From Flavobacterium limi (lineage in GTDB: Bacteria > Bacteroidota > Bacteroidia > Flavobacteriales > Flavobacteriaceae), in assembly GCF_010645075.1 (NCBI RefSeq), contig NZ_JAADZV010000003.1, positions 248,001 through 312,000 on the forward strand: a stretch of DNA of 64,000 bases, given 5' to 3'. Positions 18,175 through 27,525 of this stretch are shown piece by piece. A program made the translations under genes and the position numbers. The notes under the pieces were generated by a model. That model had not been told where the DNA came from, searched no databases, and worked only from the letters and a program-made list of their open reading frames with translations. Every line of letters starts with the position of its first letter. Positions within the stretch are counted from its first letter, which is position 1.

Positions 18175-18918
18175 TTAAGTGCCTTTAATAAATAATTTGA
18201 GTAATCTAAAGAGTACTTTTCTATTTGTCCCATAATATTTTAAAAACTCTAAAAAGAAATCTAAAAATTGCGTTTTTAATCTTTCCTTATGTGAAGTATA
18301 TTTTGTTTCTCCTTTACTTGTTAATCCATCCAAATCATAAATTGCAAAAGGAATGTTTAAATGAATGAATTTAGTTTTTCTTTTAAATAAAGAAAAATGC
18401 ATTTTCCAATCAGAAATATATTTTAATTTTTCATCAAAAATACTTTCACAAAAAAGAGATTTATGATAGATTACAGCTTGTTGGCATATGGTATTTGTGA
18501 AAAGGAACCGCTCATCTAAATTTGCCGGATATTCAATCTTATTTTCAACTAAATTACTCTTCATCAAATATATGGGTGCATAATAAACACCGGGACAATT
18601 TAAATTCAGAACAATTTTACTTATGATTTCTTTATCATCTATTAATACATCTCCACTGTTCAAAAACAAAAGGTAATCACCACTTGCCTGTAATATTCCC
18701 TTATTCATTGCATTATAAATACCTTTATCAGGCTCACTGACCCAATAACTCAGGTTCTCATTCTGAGAAAATAAGTATTCAGCACTTCCATCTGCTGAAC
18801 CCCCATCAATAACAATATATTCAAAGTCTTTTGAGGATTGTTTAACTACACTTTCTACTGTTTTTTGCAATCCCTGAATATCATTATAATTGATCGTTAT
18901 AATGGATAGTTTTAGCAT
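18175..18918 (-). CDS. GT2 family glycosyltransferase (WcaA/TuaG-like short form)
   Basis: A 247-residue GT-A protein. LSIITINYNDIQGLQKTVESV opens the fold, IDGGSADGSAEYL is the sugar-nucleotide loop, GIYNAMNKGI the conserved middle helix, and FLNSGDVL the DxD position, here with SGD. This short GT2 subgroup is common in colanic-acid-like and O-antigen loci. It starts three bases after another GT2 gene of the same subgroup, with which it shares the VSEPDxGxYxAxxKG stretch, suggesting an old duplication. The sugar is unknown. Confidence 0.85.
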   Translation of the reverse strand: MLKLSIITINYNDIQGLQKTVESVVKQSSKDFEYIVIDGGSADGSAEYLFSQNENLSYWVSEPDKGIYNAMNKGILQASGDYLLFLNSGDVLIDDKEIISKIVLNLNCPGVYYAPIYLMKSNLVENKIEYPANLDERFLFTNTICQQAVIYHKSLFCESIFDEKLKYISDWKMHFSLFKRKTKFIHLNIPFAIYDLDGLTSKGETKYTSHKERLKTQFLDFFLEFLKYYGTNRKVLFRLLKLFIKGT

Positions 18919-18921
18919 TCT

Positions 18922-19812
18922 TTAATCAATTTTAAATTTTTGGCTCTTTCTGTCAAAGATTATTTTAGGCGGATAATCAAATATTGCTTCTTTATTTTTT
19001 CTCATTTTCATATAAAAAATAAGATCAAATATTTGTCTTAAAGGTTTGAATCGTAATTTGGCTGTTACAACATTGTGCTTTGTTATTTGTGCTACTACTT
19101 TTTTTTCTTCAAGTGAAATAAAATGGCTGACTTCATTATTTATTTTATCGCTTGCTTCATTAAAGTAGTCATCTTTATGATCCAGAGACAATTGATTTTT
19201 TGATCTTATCCGAAAACCTGCCAATAAAGCATTTGTAACATACAATTTTTCGAATCTAAAAAAACGAAGCCACAATTCTAAATCACTTGCATATTTCATT
19301 TTGGTTTCCAATTTTCCCCCTGAGATTTCCCATAAAGATCTTCGCCAAAAAACCGACTCTTGCTGTATCCAGTGGAAATTGCCGGTATAGTAGTTAAATT
19401 TTGACCATTTTTTTACTTTGCTGACCCCTATTGTCCTTCCCGTTTCATCCAGAGTAGAAGGGACTCCCTGAAGCCAGTTTACTCCATTTAAAGTAAATAT
19501 TTCTGCCACAGTAAAAAAAGCTTTTGGATGATACACATCGTCTGAGTTTATCCAGGCCATAATTTCACCTGTTGATTTATCAAAACCTTTTTGAACTGCT
19601 TCATATAAACCATTATCAGGTTCGCTTACCCAATATGTTAATTGAAATTCATATTTTTTAATTATAGCAATTGAATTATCTGTACTGCCACCATCAATAA
19701 TTATATACTCCAGATTAGGATAGTTCTGAGACAAAACAGACAGAATAGTATCCTCCAGATACTCTCCACCATTAAAGTTTGGTGTTACAATTGATATTTT
19801 TGGGTAATTCAT
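18922..19812 (-). CDS. GT2 family glycosyltransferase
   Basis: A 296-residue GT-A protein. ISIVTPNFNGGEYLEDTILS starts the fold, IDGGSTDNSIAI forms the nucleotide loop, VSEPDNGLYEAVQKGF the middle helix, and AWINSDDVYHP the metal-binding motif (SDD). WIQQESVFWRRSLWE and ASDLELWLRF give the acceptor-side conserved residues. It begins directly at the end of a GT4 gene and precedes a similar GT2 by three bases. An ordinary inverting transferase for the left-block glycan; donor unknown. Confidence 0.86.
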   Translation of the reverse strand: MNYPKISIVTPNFNGGEYLEDTILSVLSQNYPNLEYIIIDGGSTDNSIAIIKKYEFQLTYWVSEPDNGLYEAVQKGFDKSTGEIMAWINSDDVYHPKAFFTVAEIFTLNGVNWLQGVPSTLDETGRTIGVSKVKKWSKFNYYTGNFHWIQQESVFWRRSLWEISGGKLETKMKYASDLELWLRFFRFEKLYVTNALLAGFRIRSKNQLSLDHKDDYFNEASDKINNEVSHFISLEEKKVVAQITKHNVVTAKLRFKPLRQIFDLIFYMKMRKNKEAIFDYPPKIIFDRKSQKFKID

Positions 19813-20961
19813 TTAATTAATTCCTGCAATAATGTTCATGAATTTTTCGCCAAATAAAGCTAACTGTTTGTCATAATTAAATTCTGGCTTTTCAATTTTG
19901 TTTTGCAAAAACAAAACCATATGATCCATCAGCTCTTTTTCATCATTGGGATTAAAATAATAAGCCTGAGTCTCTAATTGCTCCTTATGAACGTTTAATG
20001 ACGATACAATAAGATTTTGGTTCATCGCTTTAGCATCCTCAACAACACTGCTCCATCCTTCAAATAAGGAAGGCTGAATTACAGCTAATGCATTTTTCAT
20101 GAAACATAATTGCTCGCTTCTGTCAATAAACCCTAAAAATCTCACATTGTCAGTTAGGCTGTTTTCCTGCACAAACTCCTTTATCGCTTTAAAATACTCC
20201 GGATTTCTATGATCAGATTCTTTTCCTGAAAAAAGAACCTGAAAATTAAAATCATAGTTTTCTTTCAACTTTTTTATGGCTTTTAAAACTACAATATGAT
20301 TTTTATGCTGCCAAAATTGGTTAGGCGAGAAAAAATAAGGAACATCATCTAATTGATATTTATGCTTAAGTTCCTCTATTTTAATATTTGAATAATTTGG
20401 ATGAAAAACAGAAAAATTAACTACATGACAATTTGATTCTGCCAATGGATATAATTTTTTAAAATCACTATAAGCATCCTTACTGCTAAACAAAATATGA
20501 TTATTATTAAAGAGAATTTCTGACTGGACTTTCTTTCTAAACTCTATGTACTCTTTTGAAAACAGATGAGGCAAATGCACTTCCTGAAAATCCGGAATCC
20601 AGTATAAATGTTTTTTGATTGAATTAGGAATCTTAATTTCTGTTGGATGAAATAATACATCAATCCCAAAATTTATTTTTTTAGCACCACTTTTTTTGCG
20701 AATTATTAAACTAAATAATTTATCAAAAAACCTTTTAAAAAAAGGACGTTTTTTATATAGTTCTTTGTACGTAATGAATGGATAATCTAATTCTTTTATC
20801 GAGTCAAAAGAGCCACTATTATTACTTACAATGACCAAATGTGGCTGCTGTTCCTGTGGGAGCAATTTTAGGGATTGTATCAGGTTTTGATAGTAATAAG
20901 TACCGCCAATCCAGTTTTCATCGTAAGAATAAATTATTCCTATTTTAATTCTTTTACCCAC
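19813..20961 (-). CDS. GT4 family glycosyltransferase
   Basis: A 382-residue GT-B enzyme. The N-terminus [20 protein letters not shown] is the acceptor-domain loop. PYFFSPNQFWQHKNHIVVLK starts the donor domain, as in WbaZ/RfbU-type mannosyltransferases, and the EX7E motif is in PSLFEGWSSVVEDAKAM at about residues 307-315. It overlaps the upstream epimerase gene by 22 bases. The NQFWQHKNH segment is frequent in GT4 enzymes using GDP-mannose or similar donors, but that is only suggestive. Confidence 0.85.
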   Translation of the reverse strand: MGKRIKIGIIYSYDENWIGGTYYYQNLIQSLKLLPQEQQPHLVIVSNNSGSFDSIKELDYPFITYKELYKKRPFFKRFFDKLFSLIIRKKSGAKKINFGIDVLFHPTEIKIPNSIKKHLYWIPDFQEVHLPHLFSKEYIEFRKKVQSEILFNNNHILFSSKDAYSDFKKLYPLAESNCHVVNFSVFHPNYSNIKIEELKHKYQLDDVPYFFSPNQFWQHKNHIVVLKAIKKLKENYDFNFQVLFSGKESDHRNPEYFKAIKEFVQENSLTDNVRFLGFIDRSEQLCFMKNALAVIQPSLFEGWSSVVEDAKAMNQNLIVSSLNVHKEQLETQAYYFNPNDEKELMDHMVLFLQNKIEKPEFNYDKQLALFGEKFMNIIAGIN

Positions 20962-21833
20962 TTTGCATATTTTTTTATACCTTCCTCTATTCCAACTGTT
21001 TTTTGAAAACCCATTTCACTAATTTTTGAAATATCTGCAACCCAATTGTTTGGATCTCCAATTTTAGTTTCTCCATTAAAAACAAGTTTTTTTTGAGGAG
21101 AAAACTCTTTAATGAAAACATTTGCCGCTTGAGCAATTGTAGTTTCAGTATTACTAGCAACATTGTAAATGGAACCCGTAAATGGAGATTTGTCAATAAT
21201 TAGTTTTATAATTTCCAATAAGTCATCAATAAATATAAAATCCCTTGTTTCATTACCTGTCCCAAAAAGTGAAACTGCATTATTTTGAGCTGCTTTCTGA
21301 TATAAGTCCCAAAATAATTGTTTTTTTAATCCTGGTCCGTAGGCTGAAAAAACACGTAAGCTACAAGTATTCAAACCAAAGAACTTATGATATTCTGTTA
21401 AAAGAAGCTCGCTTTGTAATTTATGAAATCCATAAGGAGATAAGGGTTTGCAATCCGTGCTCTCTGAAATTGGCAGAACCTTAGGGTTACCGTAAACTGC
21501 AGCACTGGAAAAATTAATAAACTTACAATTACTATTATAATCCCTAATTGCTACTAATATTTTTTGTACATTAACAACATTTAGTTCAAAATCTAAAGAA
21601 GGATTCTCAAACGAAAAACCAACGTGAGCAGACCCTGATGCATTAATACAAACATCAAATTTATTTTCTTTAAAAGCTACAGAAAAATCAGAATTTTTAC
21701 GTTCTATTTTATAAAATTTTTCCTTTTGACTTGCATTAACATCTGCTTCCCAGACTTCAAATCCTTTATTAGAAAAATAATCTACACAATGGCTTCCAAT
21801 AAATCCTTTAGAACCTATGATTAATATTTTCAT
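20940..21833 (-). CDS. NAD-dependent epimerase/dehydratase (extended SDR)
   Basis: A 297-residue extended SDR. The cofactor motif [12 protein letters not shown] is at residues 5-16, the catalytic serine in [10 protein letters not shown] and the YxxxK pair in [10 protein letters not shown], all intact. [18 protein letters not shown] is the usual substrate-side segment of nucleotide-sugar epimerases. It would epimerise or reduce a nucleotide-linked sugar in the cytoplasm. It overlaps the acetyltransferase gene upstream by four bases (ATGA). Candidates range from a 4-epimerase to a 4-keto reductase; the sequence does not separate these. Confidence 0.8.
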   Translation of the reverse strand: MKILIIGSKGFIGSHCVDYFSNKGFEVWEADVNASQKEKFYKIERKNSDFSVAFKENKFDVCINASGSAHVGFSFENPSLDFELNVVNVQKILVAIRDYNSNCKFINFSSAAVYGNPKVLPISESTDCKPLSPYGFHKLQSELLLTEYHKFFGLNTCSLRVFSAYGPGLKKQLFWDLYQKAAQNNAVSLFGTGNETRDFIFIDDLLEIIKLIIDKSPFTGSIYNVASNTETTIAQAANVFIKEFSPQKKLVFNGETKIGDPNNWVADISKISEMGFQKTVGIEEGIKKYAKWVKELK

Positions 21834-22468
21834 TGATTTTTGTTATATTCTGGCAGATACTTCACTATAACTGCCGGGTTTCCCACAACTACTGTCCAGG
21901 GTTCTACATTTTTTGTTACCACACTTTTTGCTCCAATTACTGCTCCTTCACCTACTGTCACTCCTTTTAAAATTGTTACACCAAAACCAATCCATACTTT
22001 TGATTCTATAACTATGGGAGCATCTGCAACATAAGACCAGTTTTTATTTGCCACATTATTTCCATTGCAATTTATATAATCATCATAGCATTGATGATTA
22101 TCGCTTTTTCTTTCTTCCCAATAAATACTGTGCGAATTATGATCGTAAATAGTGATTCCCCAAGCCATTGTCACGTCATTATGAATCTCTATTTTATTTC
22201 TGCTAATGAAAGTCACACCTCCTAAATGAACATTGTTTCCTATAATTATTTCGCCTCTTGCAGACTCAAAAATAAAATTAGCATTGATAATTCCTTTTTC
22301 TCCTATAGTAATATATTGGCGATTTTCAATTTGATCAATGACGTCAAAACGAATAGTACAATTCTTCATAAATGTAGAATCTTCCTTTGTGAAATAGTTT
22401 TGATATCTTTCTAATGAAGTCAAAACCTTTTTCTTTTTTTTTAAGATATTGAGGATTTTACGAATCAT
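21830..22468 (-). CDS. Hexapeptide-repeat O-acetyltransferase (LbH family)
   Basis: A 212-residue protein. The N-terminal 50 residues are basic, and the rest is a left-handed beta-helix of hexapeptide repeats. The catalytic histidine segment is YDHNSHS (about 110-118), followed by a flexible loop rich in N and D (about 120-155) and the closing turns [18 protein letters not shown] and [15 protein letters not shown]. The family transfers acetyl from acetyl-CoA to a sugar hydroxyl. It overlaps the GT4 gene upstream and the epimerase gene downstream by four bases each. It is a paralogue in type of the acetyltransferase at 24611-25237. Confidence 0.85.
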   Translation of the reverse strand: MIRKILNILKKKKKVLTSLERYQNYFTKEDSTFMKNCTIRFDVIDQIENRQYITIGEKGIINANFIFESARGEIIIGNNVHLGGVTFISRNKIEIHNDVTMAWGITIYDHNSHSIYWEERKSDNHQCYDDYINCNGNNVANKNWSYVADAPIVIESKVWIGFGVTILKGVTVGEGAVIGAKSVVTKNVEPWTVVVGNPAVIVKYLPEYNKNQ

Positions 22469-23640
22469 TTAATCTTATTTTTAAAATATCGAAAAACTCT
22501 AAAACCAAAATTAATAATTTTATTTCGCTGATATTTTTTTTCTATTTGAAAAAGGGTAAGTCTTCTGGCTTTCTTATTTTTTTTATACTTCTTCCAATTT
22601 TTATAAAGTTCAAAATATATATTTGCCTGTGTTTTTATATTAAATTCTTTTTCTACCTTTTGCAAAGCATTTTTACTTAATTCGAATAAAAGGTCTCTAT
22701 CGTTATTAAGCGTTGCGATTTTATCAACCATTGCGCATACATCATTTAAATCTACCACATAACCAATATCTGATGTAATAACTTTTTTTATTCCTTCACT
22801 AAAATTATATACCACAGGAACGCATCCAACACTCATAGATTCAAGCAGAGAAACGGGTAATCCGTCATGCGATGAGGGCAATATATACACATCTTGCATC
22901 TTTAAAATTTCAATAACTTCCGTATCATTCCTGGGTATGCTAAATTGAAAATTTTCGAGATGCTCAACTTCATTTTTAAAGTTTTCCCTTTCTTCTCCGT
23001 CTCCTAAAATTGTCCAGTTGACATGTATATTTTTATCTAAAAGCCCTTTATTTATTTTTGGCAAATCATAAATCCCTTTTAGTTTTACATGTCGGGCCAG
23101 AAAAACTAAATTTAATTTACTGTTTTCATTCTTATTTCGTGAAAAATTTTGAATTTTGACACCGTGCTGAATAAAATGAATATCATCTAATCTTGTTGGC
23201 AGCATTTGTTTTATATTCTCATAAATTTCAATATTATGAGCAATAATCACGTCCATTAAATAATCATATTTTTTTACTAAGTGTAAAAAACCTTTGTCAT
23301 GGCAGATAAAATACACTGTTTTTTTGGACTTAGGAAAATAACTTAATGCAATTAATTCTTCTTGCAGATTAGCTACAATTGCTCCTTCCTTATTTGATAT
23401 ATGATGATTGAATTTTTTTGCTAAATCATATTCTGGTTCATTTTCAAATTCAAAAATAACATCATTAGCTCCTAATGTAATATCTTCAAGTCTTTTTGCT
23501 TCCCAATGTAATGGATCTAAGTAAATACATTTAATATCAAAGTAATTGTCAGGTTTATTCGCAATCATATTTCTATGAAAACTTGATCCGCCCCCCATTA
23601 GATTTTGACTAATAACAATTAATTCAGGTTTAGAATTCAT
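22465..23640 (-). CDS. GT4 family glycosyltransferase
   Basis: A 391-residue GT-B enzyme. [17 protein letters not shown] is a loop with three glycines on the acceptor side. [19 protein letters not shown] opens the donor domain. The usual EX7E reads D-x7-E here ([17 protein letters not shown], about residues 274-284): the first glutamate is an aspartate, a conservative change also seen in active members. A highly basic C-terminus (about 355-391, many K and R) may hold it to the membrane. It overlaps the next acetyltransferase gene by four bases. Confidence 0.83.
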   Translation of the reverse strand: MNSKPELIVISQNLMGGGSSFHRNMIANKPDNYFDIKCIYLDPLHWEAKRLEDITLGANDVIFEFENEPEYDLAKKFNHHISNKEGAIVANLQEELIALSYFPKSKKTVYFICHDKGFLHLVKKYDYLMDVIIAHNIEIYENIKQMLPTRLDDIHFIQHGVKIQNFSRNKNENSKLNLVFLARHVKLKGIYDLPKINKGLLDKNIHVNWTILGDGEERENFKNEVEHLENFQFSIPRNDTEVIEILKMQDVYILPSSHDGLPVSLLESMSVGCVPVVYNFSEGIKKVITSDIGYVVDLNDVCAMVDKIATLNNDRDLLFELSKNALQKVEKEFNIKTQANIYFELYKNWKKYKKNKKARRLTLFQIEKKYQRNKIINFGFRVFRYFKNKIK

Positions 23641-23651
23641 GTAATTTTAAT

Positions 23652-24614
23652 TTAGACTCTACCAATTAGGTCAATAAGTTCTACTTTATTGGTTCTTGTA
23701 TTATAAACCTCTTTTCCTATCAATGTATTTCGTTTCTCAACATCTGAGAATTGTTCACCATCTATCTTTCTACTAAGTGAAAATTTTGCATTCTTAAAAC
23801 CTTCTTCAACAGAAAGTTTTTTTAAATCTTTCATTTTATCATTTCTAATAAAATATGCATTGTTACCTTGTGAGTTACAACCGACAAAACTATAACCTTT
23901 TTGTTCTGCTAAATCACATAGCGAAACTAAAGATGTTCCCCAGTAATACATGTCATTTTTTTTATCCCAAACGAAATCTTGTTTGTATGGAATTGTCCAT
24001 GAATTTAAGCCAAATTCAGCATTGTATTCTGAAATTACAATAATAGGATTAATGTTTTCTAAAGATTTCCAAATCCAATAATCATTTCCATCAATATCTA
24101 TACTTAATAAACCGGGTTCAACATTAAAATTTCGAGATTCTATTAATTCATTTATATTGTCTTTAGTAATGAAAGAACATATTGATTGAAGATCAAAAAA
24201 ATAACTCACTACATCATTTTTAATATAATCTATATTTTTTTTGTCTCCATCAATAACTAACCCTTTCCAGTTATCATTGAATAATAAAAATCTTGTATTT
24301 GACTCAATATATTTTTCAACTCCAAACTCAATAAAAGTTTTATTTGGAATTTCTAAATAATTTATTAGCCATTGAATAATACCGTCATCACCGAATTGTG
24401 AAAAAACCTGAAATTCTACTTCATTAATGTTATTTATTATTGTTTTTTGAGAATTTAATTGAGACTGAATTTGCCCCATATTCACTTTTACATTTTTATA
24501 ACTATATAAATCTCTTTGATAGTCTTGATTCATTTTTTTAACCCCATAATATATCGAATTAAATTTTTGAATAAAGCTTTTAAATTTGTGGAATTTTTCT
24601 AAAATAAAGCTCAT
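23652..24614 (-). CDS. FkbM-like SAM-dependent methyltransferase family protein
   Basis: A 320-residue protein. After a helical N-terminal part (about 1-65) it has VFSQFGDDGIIQWLINYL, FIEFGVEKYIESNTRFLL (a motif-I-like SAM loop with GVE), KGLVIDGDKKN and LLSIDIDGNDYWIWKSL, the order seen in FkbM-like proteins of capsule and O-antigen clusters. These are expected to O-methylate sugars or are of unproven activity. The C-terminus contains GKEVYNTRTNKVELI, which I do not recognise. It overlaps the acetyltransferase gene by four bases and lies in the most AT-rich part of the island, which suggests acquired cargo. Confidence 0.65.
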   Translation of the reverse strand: MSFILEKFHKFKSFIQKFNSIYYGVKKMNQDYQRDLYSYKNVKVNMGQIQSQLNSQKTIINNINEVEFQVFSQFGDDGIIQWLINYLEIPNKTFIEFGVEKYIESNTRFLLFNDNWKGLVIDGDKKNIDYIKNDVVSYFFDLQSICSFITKDNINELIESRNFNVEPGLLSIDIDGNDYWIWKSLENINPIIVISEYNAEFGLNSWTIPYKQDFVWDKKNDMYYWGTSLVSLCDLAEQKGYSFVGCNSQGNNAYFIRNDKMKDLKKLSVEEGFKNAKFSLSRKIDGEQFSDVEKRNTLIGKEVYNTRTNKVELIDLIGRV

Positions 24615-25237
24615 GAAGTATATTTTATTATTTTCATTGGATTACCAATACAAACGGCAAATTCAGGTATATCTTTAGTTATTATTGTGTTTGCGCCAAT
24701 AATTGCTCCTTTCCCTATTCTAACTCCTTTTAATATTGTTGAATTAAAGCCAATCCAAACATCATCTTCAATTATTATTTCTTTTTCATCAAGATAATTT
24801 TCTTTTTGTAAACCGTTAGATATTATATGCTTAAAATCTTCATGTCGTAATTGAGACTCTAAAGGATGCGAATTATTATCGTGTATATTAACATTGTGAG
24901 ATATTAAAACTCGATTTCCTATACTTATTTTTTTGGCAGACCAGATTTTTGTTCTTTCACCTATAAACGAATAATCTCCAATATTAATTTCTCCACCATG
25001 TGCAAATATTAAAAGTTCTCCTTTAACATCACAGTAATCTCCTAAGATTATTTTTGTTTTATCCGCTAAATTATTATAGATTTTTGCTTCACTAAAAATT
25101 CTGCTATTATTTCCAATGACAGCACTATTATTATTTAAATAATCTATTTCTTTTTGCTGTTTCAATTTTAAAATAGCATCATTTTTTTCATGAACTTTAT
25201 AAAGAAAATCATTTAAATATTTTTTGACGCTTTTCAT
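24611..25237 (-). CDS. Hexapeptide-repeat O-acetyltransferase (LbH family)
   Basis: A 208-residue protein from the ATG at 25237 (MKSVKKYLNDF); an ATG six codons earlier at 25255 would overlap wzt and is possible. The body is a left-handed beta-helix. It has the catalytic histidine segment NIHDNNSHP, a loop with KHIISNGLQKENYLDE, and closing turns IIIEDDVWIGFNSTILKG and IGKGAIIGANTIITK. It would acetylate a sugar hydroxyl in the cytoplasm. It follows wzt at once and couples to the FkbM-like gene, so decoration genes sit right beside the exporter. Confidence 0.82.
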   Translation of the reverse strand: MKSVKKYLNDFLYKVHEKNDAILKLKQQKEIDYLNNNSAVIGNNSRIFSEAKIYNNLADKTKIILGDYCDVKGELLIFAHGGEINIGDYSFIGERTKIWSAKKISIGNRVLISHNVNIHDNNSHPLESQLRHEDFKHIISNGLQKENYLDEKEIIIEDDVWIGFNSTILKGVRIGKGAIIGANTIITKDIPEFAVCIGNPMKIIKYTS

Positions 25238-25239
25238 AA

Positions 25240-26517
25240 TTAAATGATTTCCCATTTAGAATTAATAATTACATTTCCATAATCTATACCTTCGTATTTT
25301 GAAAAAATTGTTCCAGTATCATGTATTTTTATGTTGCAAACATTCTCAATAACATCATAAACTCTACCATTAAATTCATATAATGCAAAAATAAAACTAT
25401 AATGATTTGGTGCTATAATATTACTTGGTACAATAACTTCAACTGTAAAATTATCTTTTGAATTATCCACTATAATATCAACAAGATTATTCATGAATGT
25501 ACAAACTCTAGTATTAAATTTATCTTGAAGTCCAATTCCTAAAACAACATTTTTAAAATCCTCTTTAATAGCAATTGACAATCTAATTTTGATGGATTCG
25601 TTAAATCCAAAATAATCTGTATTTTGATTGTTTGAATTAATTGTTTCAATTTTTGTAAAAAATATTTTCTTACTATTCAAAGATTCTACATTCGGTAAAT
25701 ATAAATTTGCTTTAGTTTCACCTGATTCTGGGAGCAAATATTGTTCTATAATTTCTGAAACTGTACCACAGTCAACAATTCTACCTTTATCCATAAGCAT
25801 CCCTTTATTACACAATGTTGCTACAGATCCTAATTGATGGCTTACAAATAATATTGTTCTTCCTTCGCTTTTAGAAATATCCTGCATCTTGCCTATGGCC
25901 TTCTTTTGAAACTCTGCGTCTCCAACGGCTAAAACCTCATCGACAACTAGAATTTCAGGTTCTAAAAAAGCAGCCACAGCAAAAGCCAGACGAACTGTCA
26001 TTCCGCTGCTGTATCGTTTTACCGGTGTATCAATATAACGTGAGCAACCAGAGAAATCAATAATTTCATCAAGTTTTGAAGTTATTTCTTTTTTGGTCAT
26101 TCCCAGAATGGCACCGTTTAAGAAAATATTTTCTCTACCTGTCATTTCTCCATTAAAACCGGTTCCAACTTCTAAGAGAGATGCAATGCGCCCTCGTGAT
26201 TTAATTGTTCCTGTACTTGGTGCTGTAACTTTGGATAAAATTTTTAAAAGTGTCGATTTTCCTGCACCATTTTTCCCTATAATACCCAAAACATCCCCAC
26301 GCTGAACTTCGAAATTAATATCCTGTAAAGCCCATACATAATCAGAATTTCCTTTTGTTGAGCGATCATTTGTATCGCCAATTTTTAAATAGGGGTTTTC
26401 CTTGCCTCTAATTTTATACCACCAGCGATTTACGTCGTGACTGATTGTGCCGGTACCGACTTCTCCTAAACGATATTGCTTGGAAATATTTTCTGCCTTT
26501 AAAATAATATCTTTCAA
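25240..26517 (-). CDS. wzt: ABC transporter ATP-binding protein for O-antigen/polysaccharide export
   Basis: A 425-residue protein. The ABC domain (about 1-265) has Walker A GKNGAGKST (81-89), signature YSSGMTVRLAFAVA (169-182), Walker B EILVVDEVLAVGD (188-200) and a switch histidine in FVSHQ. The C-terminal domain (about 285-425) has the beta-rich look of Wzt carbohydrate-binding domains, which recognise the glycan to be exported. With Wzm it moves lipid-linked finished chains across the inner membrane. Base composition changes inside the gene: the first two thirds are clearly richer in GC than the last third, as if the recognition domain had been exchanged. Confidence 0.92.
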   Translation of the reverse strand: MKDIILKAENISKQYRLGEVGTGTISHDVNRWWYKIRGKENPYLKIGDTNDRSTKGNSDYVWALQDINFEVQRGDVLGIIGKNGAGKSTLLKILSKVTAPSTGTIKSRGRIASLLEVGTGFNGEMTGRENIFLNGAILGMTKKEITSKLDEIIDFSGCSRYIDTPVKRYSSGMTVRLAFAVAAFLEPEILVVDEVLAVGDAEFQKKAIGKMQDISKSEGRTILFVSHQLGSVATLCNKGMLMDKGRIVDCGTVSEIIEQYLLPESGETKANLYLPNVESLNSKKIFFTKIETINSNNQNTDYFGFNESIKIRLSIAIKEDFKNVVLGIGLQDKFNTRVCTFMNNLVDIIVDNSKDNFTVEVIVPSNIIAPNHYSFIFALYEFNGRVYDVIENVCNIKIHDTGTIFSKYEGIDYGNVIINSKWEII

Positions 26518-26562
26518 ATTAGATAATTATATTGTTTTTTATTCAATTATTTTTCCTCTCAA

Positions 26563-27426
26563 TTAAACTGTATCTATAAAACTTTTTTCTGCCTTATTAA
26601 AAACCAATAAGCCAACAAAAAATACTATAATTGTAAAAGTGAAGGTATATAGCAATCCTGATAATGAAATATGACCAAAATTCAAAAGCATGTATCGGGA
26701 TGTTTCAATGATATAAGCTAAAGGGTTATATTCAACAACCCAACCATACGATGGGAGTTTACTTTTGACCAATTCCATAGGATACATGACTGCCGATAAA
26801 TACATCAACAATTGTATCCCAAAAGCTATTAAATAACTAAAATCTCTGTATTTGGTTACCATTGATGAGATTATCATTCCGAGACCTAAGCCTAAAATAC
26901 CCATAATAACAATTAATACAGGAAAAAATAAAATGGAAAGATTTAATGTTAGATTATATCCGTCAAAATAATAAAAGATATAAAAGCCTATAAAAATTAA
27001 AAACTGAATTCCGAATTTCATTAAATTAGAAATTACAACAGAAAGCGGTGTAATGATTCTTGGGAAATAAACCTTACCGAATATACTGGCATTTGTTTTA
27101 AAAGTATCTGCAGTCCCATTAAGGCAGGCTGCAAAATAGTTCCACATTGTAATTCCAGCTAAATTAAACAAGAATGAAGGAAGCCCTTCTGTTTTAATTC
27201 CAGCTACATTATTAAAAATTATTGTAAAAATAACTGAAGTAAATAAAGGCTGAATTAAATACCACAGCGGGCCTAAAACTGTTTGTTTATAAACAGTAAT
27301 TACATCTCTTTTTACAAACAAAAATAATAAATCTCTGTATTGCCAAATTTCTTTGAAATTTAGAGAGAAGAAATTATTTTTTGGTGTTATTTCAAACAGC
27401 CAGTCTTTATTATCAGTATTATTCAT
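26563..27426 (-). CDS. wzm: ABC-2 type permease for O-antigen/polysaccharide export
   Basis: A 287-residue inner-membrane protein with an N-terminal amphipathic region (ITPKNNFFSLNFKEIWQYRD) and about six membrane helices. QTVLGPLWYLIQPLFTSVIF and NPLAYIIETSRYMLLNFG are characteristic of Wzm/KpsM/TagG permeases. It forms the channel of the exporter with wzt, 45 bases downstream. It is the first gene after an intrinsic terminator, with 99 bases of non-coding sequence before it, so a promoter is expected there, although I found only a poor match (TTAATTTG four bases before the ATG). Confidence 0.92.
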   Translation of the reverse strand: MNNTDNKDWLFEITPKNNFFSLNFKEIWQYRDLLFLFVKRDVITVYKQTVLGPLWYLIQPLFTSVIFTIIFNNVAGIKTEGLPSFLFNLAGITMWNYFAACLNGTADTFKTNASIFGKVYFPRIITPLSVVISNLMKFGIQFLIFIGFYIFYYFDGYNLTLNLSILFFPVLIVIMGILGLGLGMIISSMVTKYRDFSYLIAFGIQLLMYLSAVMYPMELVKSKLPSYGWVVEYNPLAYIIETSRYMLLNFGHISLSGLLYTFTFTIIVFFVGLLVFNKAEKSFIDTV

Positions 27427-27466
27427 TTACAAATTAACAGGATTTTTACCAGTTCCGAAAAAGATT

Positions 27467-27497
27467 AAAAAGCAAAAAGGCGTTTTTTTAAAACACC
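27467..27497 (-). terminator. Intrinsic terminator after the PglF-like gene
   Basis: On the minus strand GGTGTTTT, loop AAA, AAAACGCC forms an 8-bp stem (one U-G pair) at 27479-27497. A run of five T, then GC, then five T follows at 27467-27478. It begins 29 bases after the stop codon at 27526 and precedes wzm. Geometry and position fit a factor-independent terminator for transcripts entering from the right-hand block. It is the only good terminator I found in the window. Confidence 0.75.
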
Positions 27498-27525
27498 TCT
27501 ATTACATCATATATTATATCAACAT

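Noticed and set aside
27427..27466. TTAATTTG before wzm as promoter
   Set aside because: One mismatch to TAnnTTTG, no -33 TTG, and only four bases from the start codon.
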